A stretch of 64,000 bases of DNA from Hepsetus odoe. Lineage: Eukaryota > Chordata > Actinopteri > Characiformes > Hepsetidae. Under the pieces are notes generated by a model that saw nothing but the letters and a program-made list of their open reading frames with translations, did not search any database and had not been told where the DNA came from. Where the stretch lies: the NCBI GenBank assembly GCA_017165825.1, contig CM029366.1, forward strand, positions 30,230,397-30,294,396, read 5' to 3'. Position 1 is the first letter of the stretch, and each line of letters starts with the position of its first letter. Both the position numbers and the translations under genes were made by a program. Positions 24,750-36,100 of the stretch are shown one piece after another.

Positions 24750-24859
24750 GAACTAGTGGTTTGGGAGTTGGCCCCAGGATCAGGATTCATCATGGGTTTG
24801 AATCCTGGACCAATAAGTTCCCCTGAGGTTCCTATGAGCAAGTTGTCAACTTCCTGTCC
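24750..24859 (+). mobile_element. SINE1 fragment
   Basis: AACTAGTGGTTTGGGAGTT head and GGGTTTGAATCCTGGACCA B-box region; truncated before the tail and abutting a SINE2 copy. Confidence 0.8.
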
Positions 24860-25050
24860 TTTAGAGCATTTAGCAGATGCTCTAATCCAGAGTGATTTAT
24901 GTTTCTGAACTACAGGGACAGTCCCCTGGGGTAACTTGGGGTTTAAGGGTTTTCCCAGGAACCCAATGGTGGTAATGCTGGAGGTGAGATTCATACCTGA
25001 AACCTATTGGTCTGTAGGTGAGTGTTCTACCACTAGACCACCAGCACCCT
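24860..25050 (-). mobile_element. SINE2 copy
   Basis: Minus strand; GCATTTAGCAGATGCTCTAA terminal block, GGGACAGTCCCCTGGGG, and CTACCACTAGACCACCAGC head complement. Confidence 0.88.
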
Positions 25051-25065
25051 CAAGCACTCAGATTT

Positions 25066-25240
25066 GCTGAATGTTTGGCAGTTCTTTCCAGAGCAAACTT
25101 CCATGTCCTAATTAAAGAGACAGTCTCCTAGGGAGCAACTTGGGTTATGGGTCTTGCTCAGGCACCCAGTGGTGGTAGTGCTAGAGGTGATTTAACCTGG
25201 ACCTCTTGATCAAGAGGTCCGTAGCAGCCCCATGACCCTG
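25066..25240 (-). mobile_element. SINE2 copy, terminal block truncated
   Basis: Minus strand, in tandem with the previous copy; CTTCCATGTCCTAATTAAAG, GGTCTTGCTCAGGCACCCAG, CTCTTGATCAAGAGGTCC (an 18-bp palindrome). Confidence 0.85.
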
Positions 25241-25639
25241 GCTCTGGAGAAAAGACTTACTTTTAAATAAATGTCTTCAAAAACTCATGGCTCTCTTGTC
25301 ATTCCCTTAGAACTGGCGTCCAGATAGTTTTGGGTGATGGATCGTTCTCAGAGCTGTCACTGTGAGCTGGAGCTGGTAGCTGTACATCAGAAAAGTGAGG
25401 CCATAAGCTTCAAATGAAGTGGCTAGTTAGTAAACCAACGGCTGTGGCTCTATTTATTACACCATGCAGGATCCCTGGAACATGTCGTAATGCATACTAT
25501 TCATTGGGTGGAGCACGGATTCACCTCACTGGTCATCAAAATCCAATTATTTGGCACATTTTTTGCTTCCTCAACATTTTTCGTTCCTCAAGTTTCTTTA
25601 GAAGTGGACTTTTGTGCAGATTTGAAGCTGGAGATGTAT

Positions 25640-25830
25640 TAAAATGCTAATTACTGGTATCTGTGGCGGCTCAGAGGAGCCCGAGCAGGGCGCTGTTGTT
25701 CACGCGCTTTTGTGCTTCATTATTGACGGGGTTAATGGCTAACAGGAGTTCTGTACGTGCACGATAGCCATCTCAGACGCTAATTGATTTTGGCTGCTTA
25801 TTGCCCACTTTGATACCTGCTGTTGTGTTG
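25640..25830. other. Candidate conserved noncoding segment near an exon
   Basis: Unique sequence 180-370 bp upstream of the 26013 exon with GCTAATTACTG, TTCATTATTGACGG and CGCTAATTGATTTTGG motifs. Could be an enhancer or splicing-related element. Confidence 0.28.
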
Positions 25831-25941
25831 CATTATGGGGATGAATGGATGGAGAATATAATGAGACGGTTCTCAAAAGAGCAGCTTCCTTCGAGTACAG
25901 GGAGCAGATCGGATTACTGCCCGCAACTGATCTCTGTTTGA

Positions 25942-25944
<3 letters not shown>

Positions 25945-25977
<33 letters not shown>
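25945..25977. repeat. (GT)n near an exon acceptor
   Basis: GT dinucleotides ending 35 nt before the 26013 exon; a pyrimidine-rich tract lies between. Confidence 0.95.
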
Positions 25978-25978
<1 letters not shown>

Positions 25979-26012
25979 TTGCTACTGACATTTCAGTTTC
26001 TGTCTCCTGCAG

Positions 26013-26148
26013 TCTGAAGACGGTGATGATGAGAACCTGATGATGAACCCGTACTCTCTTCCTCTGGAGTTTGTGGACGATCCGAACTTCAAAAACAAAG
26101 TCAACTACTCCTACACTGCAGTGCAGATTCAATGACATCTGGCTAAGG
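26013..26148 (+). CDS. cacna2d2: cacna2d2 internal exon with damaged 3' end (in-frame stop, no GT donor)
   Basis: The acceptor is TGTCTCCTGCAG|TCTGAAG. Phase 0 translation gives [17 protein letters not shown], then [17 protein letters not shown], then TAVQI, a very good match to alpha2delta-2. Family proteins continue PTDIYKG into the next exon. Here the DNA after ATT is CAATGACATCTGGCTAAGG, which contains GACATCT (D-I) but two bases too early. In frame it gives Q then TGA at 26133-26135. The expected length is restored by extra bases before AAGG. At the expected junction after 26148 the sequence is AAGG|CTAAGTG, not GT. The nearest alternatives are a GC donor after 26147 and GTGAGT after 26171, neither giving the required phase 1. 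So the exon identity is firm but its end is not, and the end given is the one that keeps phase with the 42221 exon. Sequencing error, an allelic defect or a real loss remain possible. Confidence 0.88.
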
Positions 26149-26565
26149 CTAAGTGCTGAACTCTTCCCTCTGTGAGTCCCTTTTTGTCCTTAACGACATT
26201 TGCTGAAGATGGCCAGAATAGTGCTGATTAATTAATCACGTTTATGTTTAAGAGGCATTATGAAATTAGGCTTTTCTCAAAGTGCTGGAGCTGCAGTTTA
26301 AATTAAAGCCTGTATAAAGTCTTCAGTTTTAGTTTGGGAAGCTTGGTGCAGTGATCAAGCCGTCCGGCACATGACATTCAGCTGCTCAAGACTGGGGATG
26401 GGCCTCTTTTTAAGGAAAGTTTACATTTGTTATAGTAGAGAGCTTAGAGAAGGTCCAACTATGTTTTTATGTGTACATTTGAATTTTTTAACTTACCATG
26501 TACATGGTTTTACTTCAGTTTATATCATTTTTAAATGAAAAAAACATACTGTAGGCATCTCTCTG

Positions 26566-26567
26566 TG

Positions 26568-26629
<62 letters not shown>
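26566..26629. repeat. (CT)n
   Basis: CT dinucleotides with one TTCT interruption. Confidence 0.95.
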
Positions 26630-26631
<2 letters not shown>

Positions 26632-26985
26632 ATAGACAGCCTCTTTTATTTGACTAACAGATCTCATCTGTGATGACAGCAAAACACTATCAAACTATTT
26701 TGGCTTCCATTTAAGCTGACAAGCTGACTCGGCCAGAAATATCCAGAGATTGGTTGGATCTGATCTGATGTGGGCTCTGGATTTCGTGGTGGATTTTCCA
26801 GCTGACAGTCCCAGCTGAATTGCAGCTTTTTCTATTCATCCTTTGATAAGATTTCCTGGAATGATATCAGCTTCTCTGAAAAAGACAACGCGCCGCCGAA
26901 AAACGCAGCAACATTGTCTGTTTTCTACAAAACCAGCAAACACCAGCCTGTATTTGAGTTAGTGTGGAGTCTAGTCCCTAGTCAA

Positions 26986-26988
<3 letters not shown>

Positions 26989-27017
<29 letters not shown>
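26989..27017. repeat. (AC)n
   Basis: Pure AC dinucleotides followed by a short GTAAGT repeat. Confidence 0.93.
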
Positions 27018-27018
<1 letters not shown>

Positions 27019-27221
27019 TGTGTAAGTGTAAGTGTAAGTAAGTAAGGAAGTTGTCAAAAAGTATATTTATAAAGTGCTTTTCACATAAAAATGTCAAAAA
27101 AAATTAGAGGGCAGGATAAAAAAACCCCACTAAAAACAGAAAGGTAATGATTAAGATAATTACAGTATTCATAATAGAAAGATAAAAGAAAAATAAATGA
27201 AAAATAAAAGAAAAATAAATG

Positions 27222-27222
<1 letters not shown>

Positions 27223-27259
<37 letters not shown>
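27223..27259. repeat. (TA)n
   Basis: Pure TA dinucleotides in an AT-rich stretch. Confidence 0.94.
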
Positions 27260-27262
<3 letters not shown>

Positions 27263-29279
27263 TATGTAAATGTATGATGCATATTAAAAAATGCACAAAA
27301 TCATAGTAAATAAAATAAGAGAAAAAAGAAAAAAGCAGCATGTGCAGCTTGTGCTGAATATGATGTGAAATGGGCGGCTTTCATGGACGGTGATGAGCGG
27401 AGCGTTTCCGGAGGTGAAAGAATGTTTTAGTGTTGATGTGTGAGACAAAGGAAAGGGGTTAAATATATCACCTAGATTTTCAAGTTTTATTCAGATGTAA
27501 AATAATAAAAGCCCCTGTGAAGGAAGGTGATGAGAAATTGGAGAGACTGACAGTCCGGAGCAGCAGCTTAAGTGATCAGTGATCGTTTGTTGTGATGCTT
27601 TGGAGCAGAAACCGTCCCGAAATCTTTCTCTGCCTGATCTGATGGTGCGGAGTCGTTTCCGGAAGGCAGGAAAAGAGAAAAGTCCTACGTCGGGAAGGCT
27701 GGGGTCCCTCATTATGCAGCCTGCGTTTCTAAGGCGGCGTGTTTGTATGTAAATTTCCTGCACTGGTGGAAGATCTGTCGTTTGAGCTGTTTGCTCTTTA
27801 CAGAATCAGTTTTCCATCAAGATGAGCCACAAAAACCTGCAAACCCACTGAGACAGGATGAGGTCTGAGATGCATTTGAGCCTCATGTTATTCAGTTTGT
27901 TAATGTTTCGGCAGGAAATGTGTTCAGCGGATTGACACTTTTGAATCACACCATTTTTTCAGAGATGCGGCTTCTATTTTCTGCCATTTTATCAAGTAAT
28001 ATGGCCAAGGAAAAAGAGGAAAGACAGATCAAGAGGGGCTACAGGGAGCAACATCGCACGGCTTATGCTCCCCGAGGGCCTTCGAGGAGGAAGCTTTCTC
28101 AAGGCCTCGGTGGCGGATCAATACAATCTGATATCTCACCAGGCTTTCCCAGCGGTTTAATCATTTAAACTGTAAGTGCAGTGACCGGTCCAGTCGATAA
28201 GCACATGTGGGTTTTGGCCTCGAATGAGGTGGAGGCTCATGGGAATTGTAGTTCGGTTCTCAGGTAGGAAGGGATGACCTCTCTGCTCTACTTTAATTCA
28301 TCTGAGGTCCAGCAGCTATTGGCCAGGGGTTGAGAGAAAGCTCTGTGGATATGAAGGACAGGAGCAAGGCCACATAGACACGGGTCAGTGTCTGCTCGAA
28401 GCGCTGCAGGAACTGAAGAGTGAATAGAGCTTCCTAGTTAGCAATTTACAAGTCCCAGAGCATTCATGTGTGTTACGCAAATGGTGCGCTGGAGATACAC
28501 ACGGGGGCCGTTATGAATCCTTTATCTAAACCAGTGTTAAGTGTAATGAGGTCATTATGTCACGAGCACAGAGTATAAATGTGTGAAGGCATGCATATGC
28601 ATGATAGAAGCTGTGCATGATACACAGCAGTGTGCATTTCAGCAGCAGTTGCTGGTAAATAGCTTTTATTAGGGATTAACAATTAAACAATCATTGCGGA
28701 ACGATATCCCATAGATGCGTAAAAGTCACTACGTTGAAATGACATGTTCAATAAAAGAGCAATAAAACAACAATGCGGTGCTTTTCAGGAGCCCGTCGCA
28801 TGTTGCTGACATCTATTTTGAAAAAAGCCAAAAAATATACGATCATTTATGAGGCTTTCAAGCATTTGCATTCCATATTTGTCCATCAAAAGCTTCATTT
28901 TCATGTTTATTTCTTTACTTTTTAAGACATGGCATAGAAAAGTGGGTCAGCAGGTTGGCCTGATAGTATCTGCGTTATTGATGCTTTTCTTACATGTTCT
29001 CGCAAAAGCAAATAATGAAGATAAAATGGCTTCCGTTCAAAAAAAACATTGTGCCAGAAAAACTAGATGAATATCTGTGAGAGTATCAGAGTCCATCTCA
29101 CTCAGATAAAGCGCCAACAGTGTCATAAATTTAAAAAAGCTGAAATATCTATTATAAAGGGATGAATTTTGAAAGAATGAACCGCGTCGACGTGAACCGA
29201 AACCTCACTGCAATTTATTAGCGATTCAGAGATCTGGCGATTCATATTTTCAATAATGTTACAAGCTTAACAAACAGGA

Positions 29280-29588
29280 CAGCGGCGCAGTGGGGGGCGC
29301 TGTCACATCACAGCGAGAAGGTCCTGGGTTCGGTTCCCAGGTGGGATGGTCCAGGTCCTTTCTGTGAGGAGTGAACATGTTCTCCCTGTGTATTTCCTCC
29401 AGGAGCTCTGGTTTCCCCCAAAGACCTGCAGGTGGACTGAAGATCATAAATTGCTCTTAGGAGTGTCTGTGTGCCCTGTGATGGCCTGTCCAGGGTGTTT
29501 CCTCACTTCTTGTGATGTGAAAGCTGGGACAGACTCCAGCACCCCCCACGACTCTAATCAAGCGGCTCAGAAAATGAGCAAATGAGAG
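29280..29588 (+). mobile_element. SINE3 copy, full length
   Basis: GCGCAGTGGGGGGCGCTGTC head, GGTCCTGGGTTCGGTTCCCA B-box, ACATGTTCTCCCTGTGTA, GGTTTCCCCCAAAGACCTGC, GGGACAGACTCCAGCACCCC, ending in AAAATGAGCAAATGAGAG. Confidence 0.92.
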
Positions 29589-29999
29589 AGAACTTAAACA
29601 TGCATTCTGGAGATCCTGCTGGTGTGGGTTTCCTCTCTTTAAATGATTCTCACCTAAGCATTTTGAGGACAGAGCTCCCTCTTGTGGAGACTGTTCAGAG
29701 TGAGAACGCCTGCAGATAGAAGGGTCAAACTGGGAAATAAAAATATTATTAGTCTGCTTATTTTGAATACCAGTCACACCATTTAGAACTAGAACAAGGT
29801 CGTTTAAGCTTGTCAGCTTACCAAAATCTTTCTGAAACGTCTGCATGTGTAATACGGATGATGATCTTTGACAATGTAGGACAGCTGAGAAAAAGAGAGA
29901 AAGAGAGAGAGAAGACGAAACACTTGTCAGCAGGCCGAAGTGAAGAGGCCTGTGTTCTCTTTCTGGGGCCTAAACCAGGCGGCTGGTGTTCACCATGAT

Positions 30000-30200
30000 T
30001 GCTCTCCGTGGCCGTTTATTGAGATGGAGGACGTTTCCCGACTCGGCCATAATGAAGCGTTTTATGATTCATTATGCCGGCGCTGAATCCTGCTGCCAAG
30101 CCTACAAACTTTCTAATTAGCGCAGGTCAAACAGCCAAACAGTTTCTCGTCTAATTATCGGCGCTTATTACTGAATGGGCACCAGAGGAAAAGCTGCTGA
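30000..30200. other. Candidate conserved noncoding segment
   Basis: Unique, free of repeats; GGCCATAATGAAGCG, TTTATGATTCATTATGCC (palindromic ATGATTCAT core), TTTCTAATTAGCGCAGG and GTCTAATTATCGG. Densest cluster of homeodomain-like cores seen in the window. Confidence 0.33.
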
Positions 30201-30689
30201 GGATCATGGGGAGGTGGGCAATCCTGTACTAAAGCAAACAGGAGGAAAAGCGGGGAAGGAGTCTGCAATGAAAGTGTGAAGGTGGTCATAGGTGACGTGT
30301 TAGACAGTTTCAGGATTTATGAGTGAAAAAATCTCACTTTGTCACTTTATGAGGCACTTTTTGAGGCAAAGTCAAGAATGAATCCATCCTCTAGTACAAT
30401 GTATAAAAGGGGAAGAAAAATGAAAACCAACGTTAAAACCAGAAACATGAACTTAATGTTCTGATCCATCAAGGCATGGACTCCACAAGAGGGTGTGCTG
30501 TGATATCTGCACCAAGCAGCAAATCCCTTAAGTCCTGTAAATTGTGAGGCGGGACCTTCATGGATCAGATTACAGTTTATCCAGCACATCCCACTGATGC
30601 TCGATTGAACGGAGAAATCTGGAGGATATTTACTTTGTATAAAATTTAGAAGATCAGATTGAACAAGTGTGATTTCTGCACGAATCTGG

Positions 30690-30916
30690 TGTTTAGTGAC
30701 TTAGGCCTCAGAATCAGAAGGTCGCGGGTTCGAATCACTGATCAGTGGATTGCCCTGAGGTGCCCTTGAGCGAGTTACTGTCCCCATCACTGCTCCCCGG
30801 GCACTGGATATGGCTGTTCACTGCTGCACGGTGTGTGTAGGTTAAATGCAGAGAAGCATTTTGTTGTGGTTCACTGTTGCTGTTTGCTCACAGTGACAAG
30901 TAGTCACTTTCACTTT
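30690..30916 (+). mobile_element. SINE1 copy, near full length
   Basis: GGGTTCGAATCAC B-box, CCCTGAGGTGCCCTTGAGC, CTGGATATGGCTG mid-block, and AGTCACTTTCACTTT end. Confidence 0.92.
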
Positions 30917-31764
30917 GAGGTGAAATTATTAAATCAGATGGACAAAAGAAGGAGCAAAACTGAACTAGTCGTTTACATCATTCAAAAATCTGTGAGATCA
31001 GCTGGAGACCAGGGTTTAGAGTTTGAAGTCCAGCTAATGAGTGTGAAATGATGACATTATTTATCCTATACAAGAATTTGGAAGGAATTTTAATGTGTCC
31101 CGCTGGTGCTGAAGGCACTTTGACTGAAACTCTCCTGACTCTCCTGACATTGATATCCATCGTGCCGCTCCAAGAGGCTTAGCTTTTAACATTAAGGCTT
31201 CAGTCTTTACACTGACAAATATAAAAAACCCAACCTTGGTTGGCATTCATCATGCAGCACGAAGGTTTTTTTTTTTACATTTTTTTTTTAAATCCTCTCT
31301 GCAGGCAACTGTCCCTTCTTAAAAAAAAAAAACGTCTGTCATATGGGGTCTCTATTGTGGCTGGAGATAGTGGTGGAAATGGTGGTTATTAGAGCAAAAT
31401 GGAAAGACTGGGCTAATTGTGTGCGGATGAAAGAGGAGGGAAGAGCCGCTTTCACTTGTTTGAATGGAGGGATTAGCCACCTTCGTGTGGATGCCGCTGT
31501 CCTCTTTTTTCGTTTTCTCTTCCTCCAGCTTTGGCAGAAGGAGAGAAAAGGAACAAAAAGAGAAAACAAGCCAAGAACGAATGCAGAGGAGAGTGAGGGA
31601 GGGTTCAGGGGAGTAGTTTGTGTGATTCGTCTTTTTTGCCATTTCTGAGGGCGGTGTGTGCTCTTGCATTGCATACGATCAAAGGAAACGGCACAACAAC
31701 AGCCAACACTTTCCTTCAACTCAGTTGCCTTCAATTACCATGTTGGTCATAAGACATTATGCCT

Positions 31765-31985
31765 GGGGAAGTGGTGGCCTAGTGGTTAGGGACTAGGGCC
31801 CATAATCGGAAGGTTGTGGGTTTGAGTCCCATACCAGTAGGTTACCCCGAGGTACCCTTTAGCAAGTTACCATCCCCAGCACTGCTCCCTGGGATCCTGC
31901 TGCACTGTGTGTGTGGGTGAAATGCTGGGAAAAGCCTTTAATTGTGATTCACAGTGTGCTGTTTGTTAATAGTCACTTTCACTTT
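31765..31985 (+). mobile_element. SINE1 copy, full length
   Basis: GGGGAAGTGGTGGCCTAG head, GGGTTTGAGTCCC B-box, TAGTCACTTTCACTTTC end; partial mid-block deletion after CTCCCTGGG. Confidence 0.92.
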
Positions 31986-32149
31986 CATGTTACCATTCAC
32001 GGTTACTGATGCCACAGTAGGTGGTGACCTTCAATTAGCATGTGACTTAAACTTATGCCATCAAGAAAGATCAAGCCTTACCTTTAGCCTCCCAACTCCT
32101 GGTACCATCGTATCTCCTGCCTTGATTACAGCAATTCTCTGCTTAAAGC

Positions 32150-32371
32150 TCAAGGATCAGAAGTTCCTGGGTTTGAATCCCAGACCAGTAGGTTGCTCTG
32201 AGGTACCTTTGAGCAAGGTACCGTCCCCATCACTGCTCCCTGGGTGCTTTCAATAACTGCCCCCTGCTGCATGTGTTTGTGTGTACAGGTTAAATGTAGA
32301 GGTTGAATTTTGTCGTGTCTCATTGTGTACTGTGCTGGGTTTCACAATGACAAGAATGGTCACTTTCACTT
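32150..32371 (+). mobile_element. SINE1 copy, head truncated
   Basis: Starts in the anticodon-like region; GGGTTTGAATCCCAGACCAG, CTTTCAATAACTGCC mid-block and GGTCACTTTCACTT end. Confidence 0.9.
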
Positions 32372-32373
32372 AA

Positions 32374-32560
32374 AATGGTACAGAATACAGCAGCCCACCT
32401 GGTCAAATCACTCCACTGCCCACTGACCTCCGTTGGCTACAGCACGTCACCCATCCTCTTACAGAGTTGAGGGTGCTTTTAAAATGTGCAGGGCGGGACA
32501 GAGCAGACTCAGCGTATATGTACATAATAATCCATAAAATGCTGACTCAGGGGCATCCCA
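32374..32560 (+). pseudogene. Possible L2/Rex1-like LINE fragment
   Basis: ATGGTACAGAATACAGCAGC encodes MVQNTAA, and a following CACTGCCCACTGACCTCCGT block resembles the QNAAARLL...HWLPV stretch of L2-like reverse transcriptases. Heavily decayed. Confidence 0.45.
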
Positions 32561-32859
32561 AGAGCTGGAGCCATGTTGGGCCTATTTTAAGGAGAGTGCA
32601 AGGATGATCTTGGACAGCATAACTGTCCACACGCCATTTTCCTTCATCACTCACTCAGTCACTCAGTCACTCAGTCACTCACGCAGTCACTCAGTCTCAT
32701 GCTCGCCAGACTTTTTCACTTGGAAAAAGCACACGATAATCTTCATACATGTAATATTGCATGATTGTAGGACTTGCTGGTTTAACCGGGAGGAAAAATG
32801 AAAAGACAAAAAGTCATTTTATCTACATTTTGGAGCCAAACTTTACAGCAAGTCACAAA

Positions 32860-32860
<1 letters not shown>

Positions 32861-32922
<62 letters not shown>
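32861..32922. repeat. (ACT)n(AAT)n compound
   Basis: About 11 ACT units switching to about 9 AAT units. Confidence 0.96.
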
Positions 32923-32925
<3 letters not shown>

Positions 32926-33439
32926 TTTGGATTTAGATGCACTTTTCTTAAACCCAAGGTCACATTACAAAGTTAATTTACCAAAAATAAATAAAAAATC
33001 CATCTGAACATCGTTTGGATTTCATCTAGCCTGATGGTCAGACATCGCAGTCCTTCTGATCAAATTCTCGTCCTGACATTTAGAGCACAATCAGGCTTTA
33101 AATACAGTAGAAATCAAGCAGCGTAACCCTGACTTAACTTCCTGAAGGACCACTTCTCTGCTGGGAGGAATCACATCAGTGCCAAGTCTATGTTAAATCA
33201 GCCCAAGCAACCAATCAGTTCACTTACTGGGGCCGATATGCAAAAAGAAACGTTGAAATTTGAATTTTCTCAAGCCTACAATGGAAGAATTGTAATCTGC
33301 TTCAAAAAGCAGATGGAAAGCCAGAGAACAGTGGAATTATAAATCAGTTTTCAGTGAAGGAAAGTGGAGAACTTGGTTTCTCTCCCTCCTCCCATTTCCC
33401 CTTTCTCTTTCTCTCACTCCTCACCAAACCCAGTGAAGT

Positions 33440-33560
33440 AGCACTATCGCCCTCACCCACGCTAATTAAAAATGCCAACGCCAGTGACGCCCTCCTTCAC
33501 TCACCGCCAAGCTAGCAAATTATATTTCAATTGTTTACCGGTTACTGTATCGCTTTAATT
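33440..33560. other. Candidate conserved noncoding segment
   Basis: Unique stretch with CGCTAATTAAAAATGCC, TTCAATTGTTTACCGG and CGCTTTAATTAAAAC motifs; TGTTTAC is a forkhead-type core. Confidence 0.27.
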
Positions 33561-34150
33561 AAAACTCTTTCTCCGTCTTCGTCTTCTTCCTTCTTTTTTT
33601 TCCCCTCCCAGCGCTAGACTGTTTCATGATCATCCTCCACATCCAGCCTTTTTTTTTCTACTTCTCTTCATTTATTGTTTTAAAGAGGATGAAATAGCTG
33701 GAGAGGAAGAGCGGAGATTATATAAGCTGCTGGGAGTTCACTCTTACATTTGCTGTATTTATGAACACTTTGATATTATATCGCTGGAAATTAAGCCGAG
33801 AAGCTGTGAGGAGAAAACTGCAGACCTTTCAAAGAGTTTGCTCTTTTTCTATGTATTCACTAATTAATGGACCATTATAGGAACATCGGTTCAGTTCTGT
33901 TCCGTTCAGTTTTACCCATAAATAGTACGCTGAATACGCAGGGAAGACCCATGTGATTAAACAGTACTTAAAGCTGAACGTCAGAGGTCTGGGAGATGTT
34001 CCTGAAACTTCACTCTAAGAGGGCTGTGGTGAACCTTCCAAAAAATTTTAGATCTAGAGGAAAACACCATTTATCACATTAATCAATCAATTTATTTATT
34101 TATTTTGACAGGCCCATCATTCATACAAAAAACTTTGGGTAGACTTATGA

Positions 34151-34425
34151 AATTATTATTATTATTATCATTATTATTATTGTTGTTGTTGTTGTTGTTG
34201 TTGCTGTTATTATTCTTGTTAATACAACAACAACAATGATAATAATAATAAATATTGAATACTAAAATAATGTTATATTTTTAAAAATGTAACAATGAAG
34301 AATAATCATAAGAAGAATACGTATTATTATTATTATTATTATCGTTATTATCGTTATTATTGTTGTTGTTGTTATTGTTATCATTATTATTATTGTTGTT
34401 GTTGTTGTTGCTGCTGTTGTTGTAG
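34151..34425. repeat. ATT/GTT trinucleotide region
   Basis: Runs of ATT, GTT and ATA with opposite-strand blocks (ACAACA, AATAAT) near 34222-34252, so complementary trinucleotide runs lie within 100 bp. Confidence 0.93.
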
Positions 34426-35146
34426 CCATCATGATCATTATAATGATATTTAAGAAAAATAGCAAAAATAGAAAAAGGTTAGATAATAGAATCAAAAGAA
34501 CAGCAAACAAATCTAAAAGAAAAAAAAGAGGGGGAAGAGTCCACATGCTGGAGACCTGATTGGCTTACGGACACCAGACAGTATAAATAGGCCTTAAACG
34601 TTGATCCATTTTATTTCCAGCGATCTGAACTCTGAGATCAGCTGCTGGATACGGACCTGAGCAGCGTGTAGGTTGTTTCTTTCCAAAGCTTCTTGATGTT
34701 TGACACCTCGTCTAGCAGATGAAGAACCATGCTTGTGTGTTCACATGCGAGTGTGTGTATTTGTTCAGGGCTGGCACAGCTGGTTTGAATTTCTTGGCCA
34801 CTTTTCTAAGAAGAATGAGCGTTAGACGTTAGGAAGAGATCATCGCTCTCCTGTCCGTCTGCTGTGCGTCTCGATAGTAGCATGTTCTCCATCATCTCCA
34901 CTGAATGGGCTGTTATGACAGATTGTCATCATTTCTCATCATCGTGTGTCCATGTGTACGATAAGTTAAGGAGGGGCGGTGTCCGGGTTGGGTGACTGCT
35001 TCTCTGGGTCCTTGAGAAACATGCAGGTAATGTGTGTGTTTCTGTCACTCTCAAGCTTTTCAGGTGTCCTTTGACTTTTTTGCCTCTTTTGGCAATTTTC
35101 CTCGATGTACTTGTGTTTAAATGCACTCTTTGGATAGGAGCTCACC

Positions 35147-35224
35147 AGGGAAGTGATGGTCTAGTGTTCAGGGACTAGGTCCCATAATCATGGGAAGGTC
35201 ACGGGTTTGAGTGCTGGACAATAA
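35147..35224 (+). mobile_element. SINE1 head fragment
   Basis: AGGGAAGTGATGGTCTAGTG and GGGTTTGAGTGCTGGACA; the rest is missing. Confidence 0.8.
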
Positions 35225-35939
35225 TTCGAATGTACTGGGCAAAATTTCAACTGAAACCATAGCACAGAACAAAACTTTAAGCTAAGCCTAAGCAGAAGTT
35301 GAAATTGAGCCACCTAACCTGAACACAAATTGAAACGGAACCCCTTCTAGGCCTAGGCGGAGCCTCCTTCAAGAGTGTGGGTATATGTGCTAGAAATCCT
35401 CGCACGTCTTCAGATTAATGTGCTCATGAAGCATACATCCATTCAGAGCGCTCCTCATCAGGATCCTGGAGAGCGCCGAGTCGTCCCGCGGTGAGTAATA
35501 GGGGTAGAGGGGGCACCGTGAGCGATTCCCGGCCTGCTCCACAGCCCATAAATCGCCCGTACAACCTGCGCCTCCCCGTGCGACAGGAGCTGTTCCGTAA
35601 CGGGCCCAGCGTTTAGCACAAGCGGGGCAACTAAATGCGTCAAAGGGAGTGTGTCTGATGGATTAGCTTTTAAAGCTATCACAGGTGTCTCTCCTTCTCC
35701 CCGTCTCCCTCTCTTTCTCTCTTTCTCTGTCTTTGAAGGATGAGTCCAGGGCCCATTCCTCAAGTGAGGCTTTGTGCCTCCCACAAATTTCCCCTCACAG
35801 AACATTTTTCTTTTTATCAACTGTCCGGAGAAAGTCACAACGCATCCTCGACCAATAAATCAGCTCAGTTTGCCCCGTTTTCTTATCTTCGCCAGCCTCA
35901 TATTTCTGCACAGATGACCTGCCAGAACTCTGCTTTTGC

Positions 35940-35958
35940 CTGTGTGTGTGTGTGTGTG

Positions 35959-36042
<84 letters not shown>

Positions 36043-36055
36043 AGTGTGAGGTGAG

Positions 36056-36095
<40 letters not shown>
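35940..36095. repeat. (GT)n compound tract
   Basis: Three GT runs separated by GAGTGTGAGT and GGAGTGTGAGGTGAG blocks. Confidence 0.96.

Positions 36096-36100
<5 letters not shown>

Noticed and set aside
26121..26122. GT at GCA|GTGCAG as the real donor of the 26013 exon
   Set aside because: Weak match, gives phase 0 instead of the needed phase 1, and would drop the conserved VQIPTDIYKG segment without a replacement exon seen in the intron.
31339..31734. Overlapping 101-131 codon frames on both strands
   Set aside because: Low-complexity purine/pyrimidine region; no motif or gene context.
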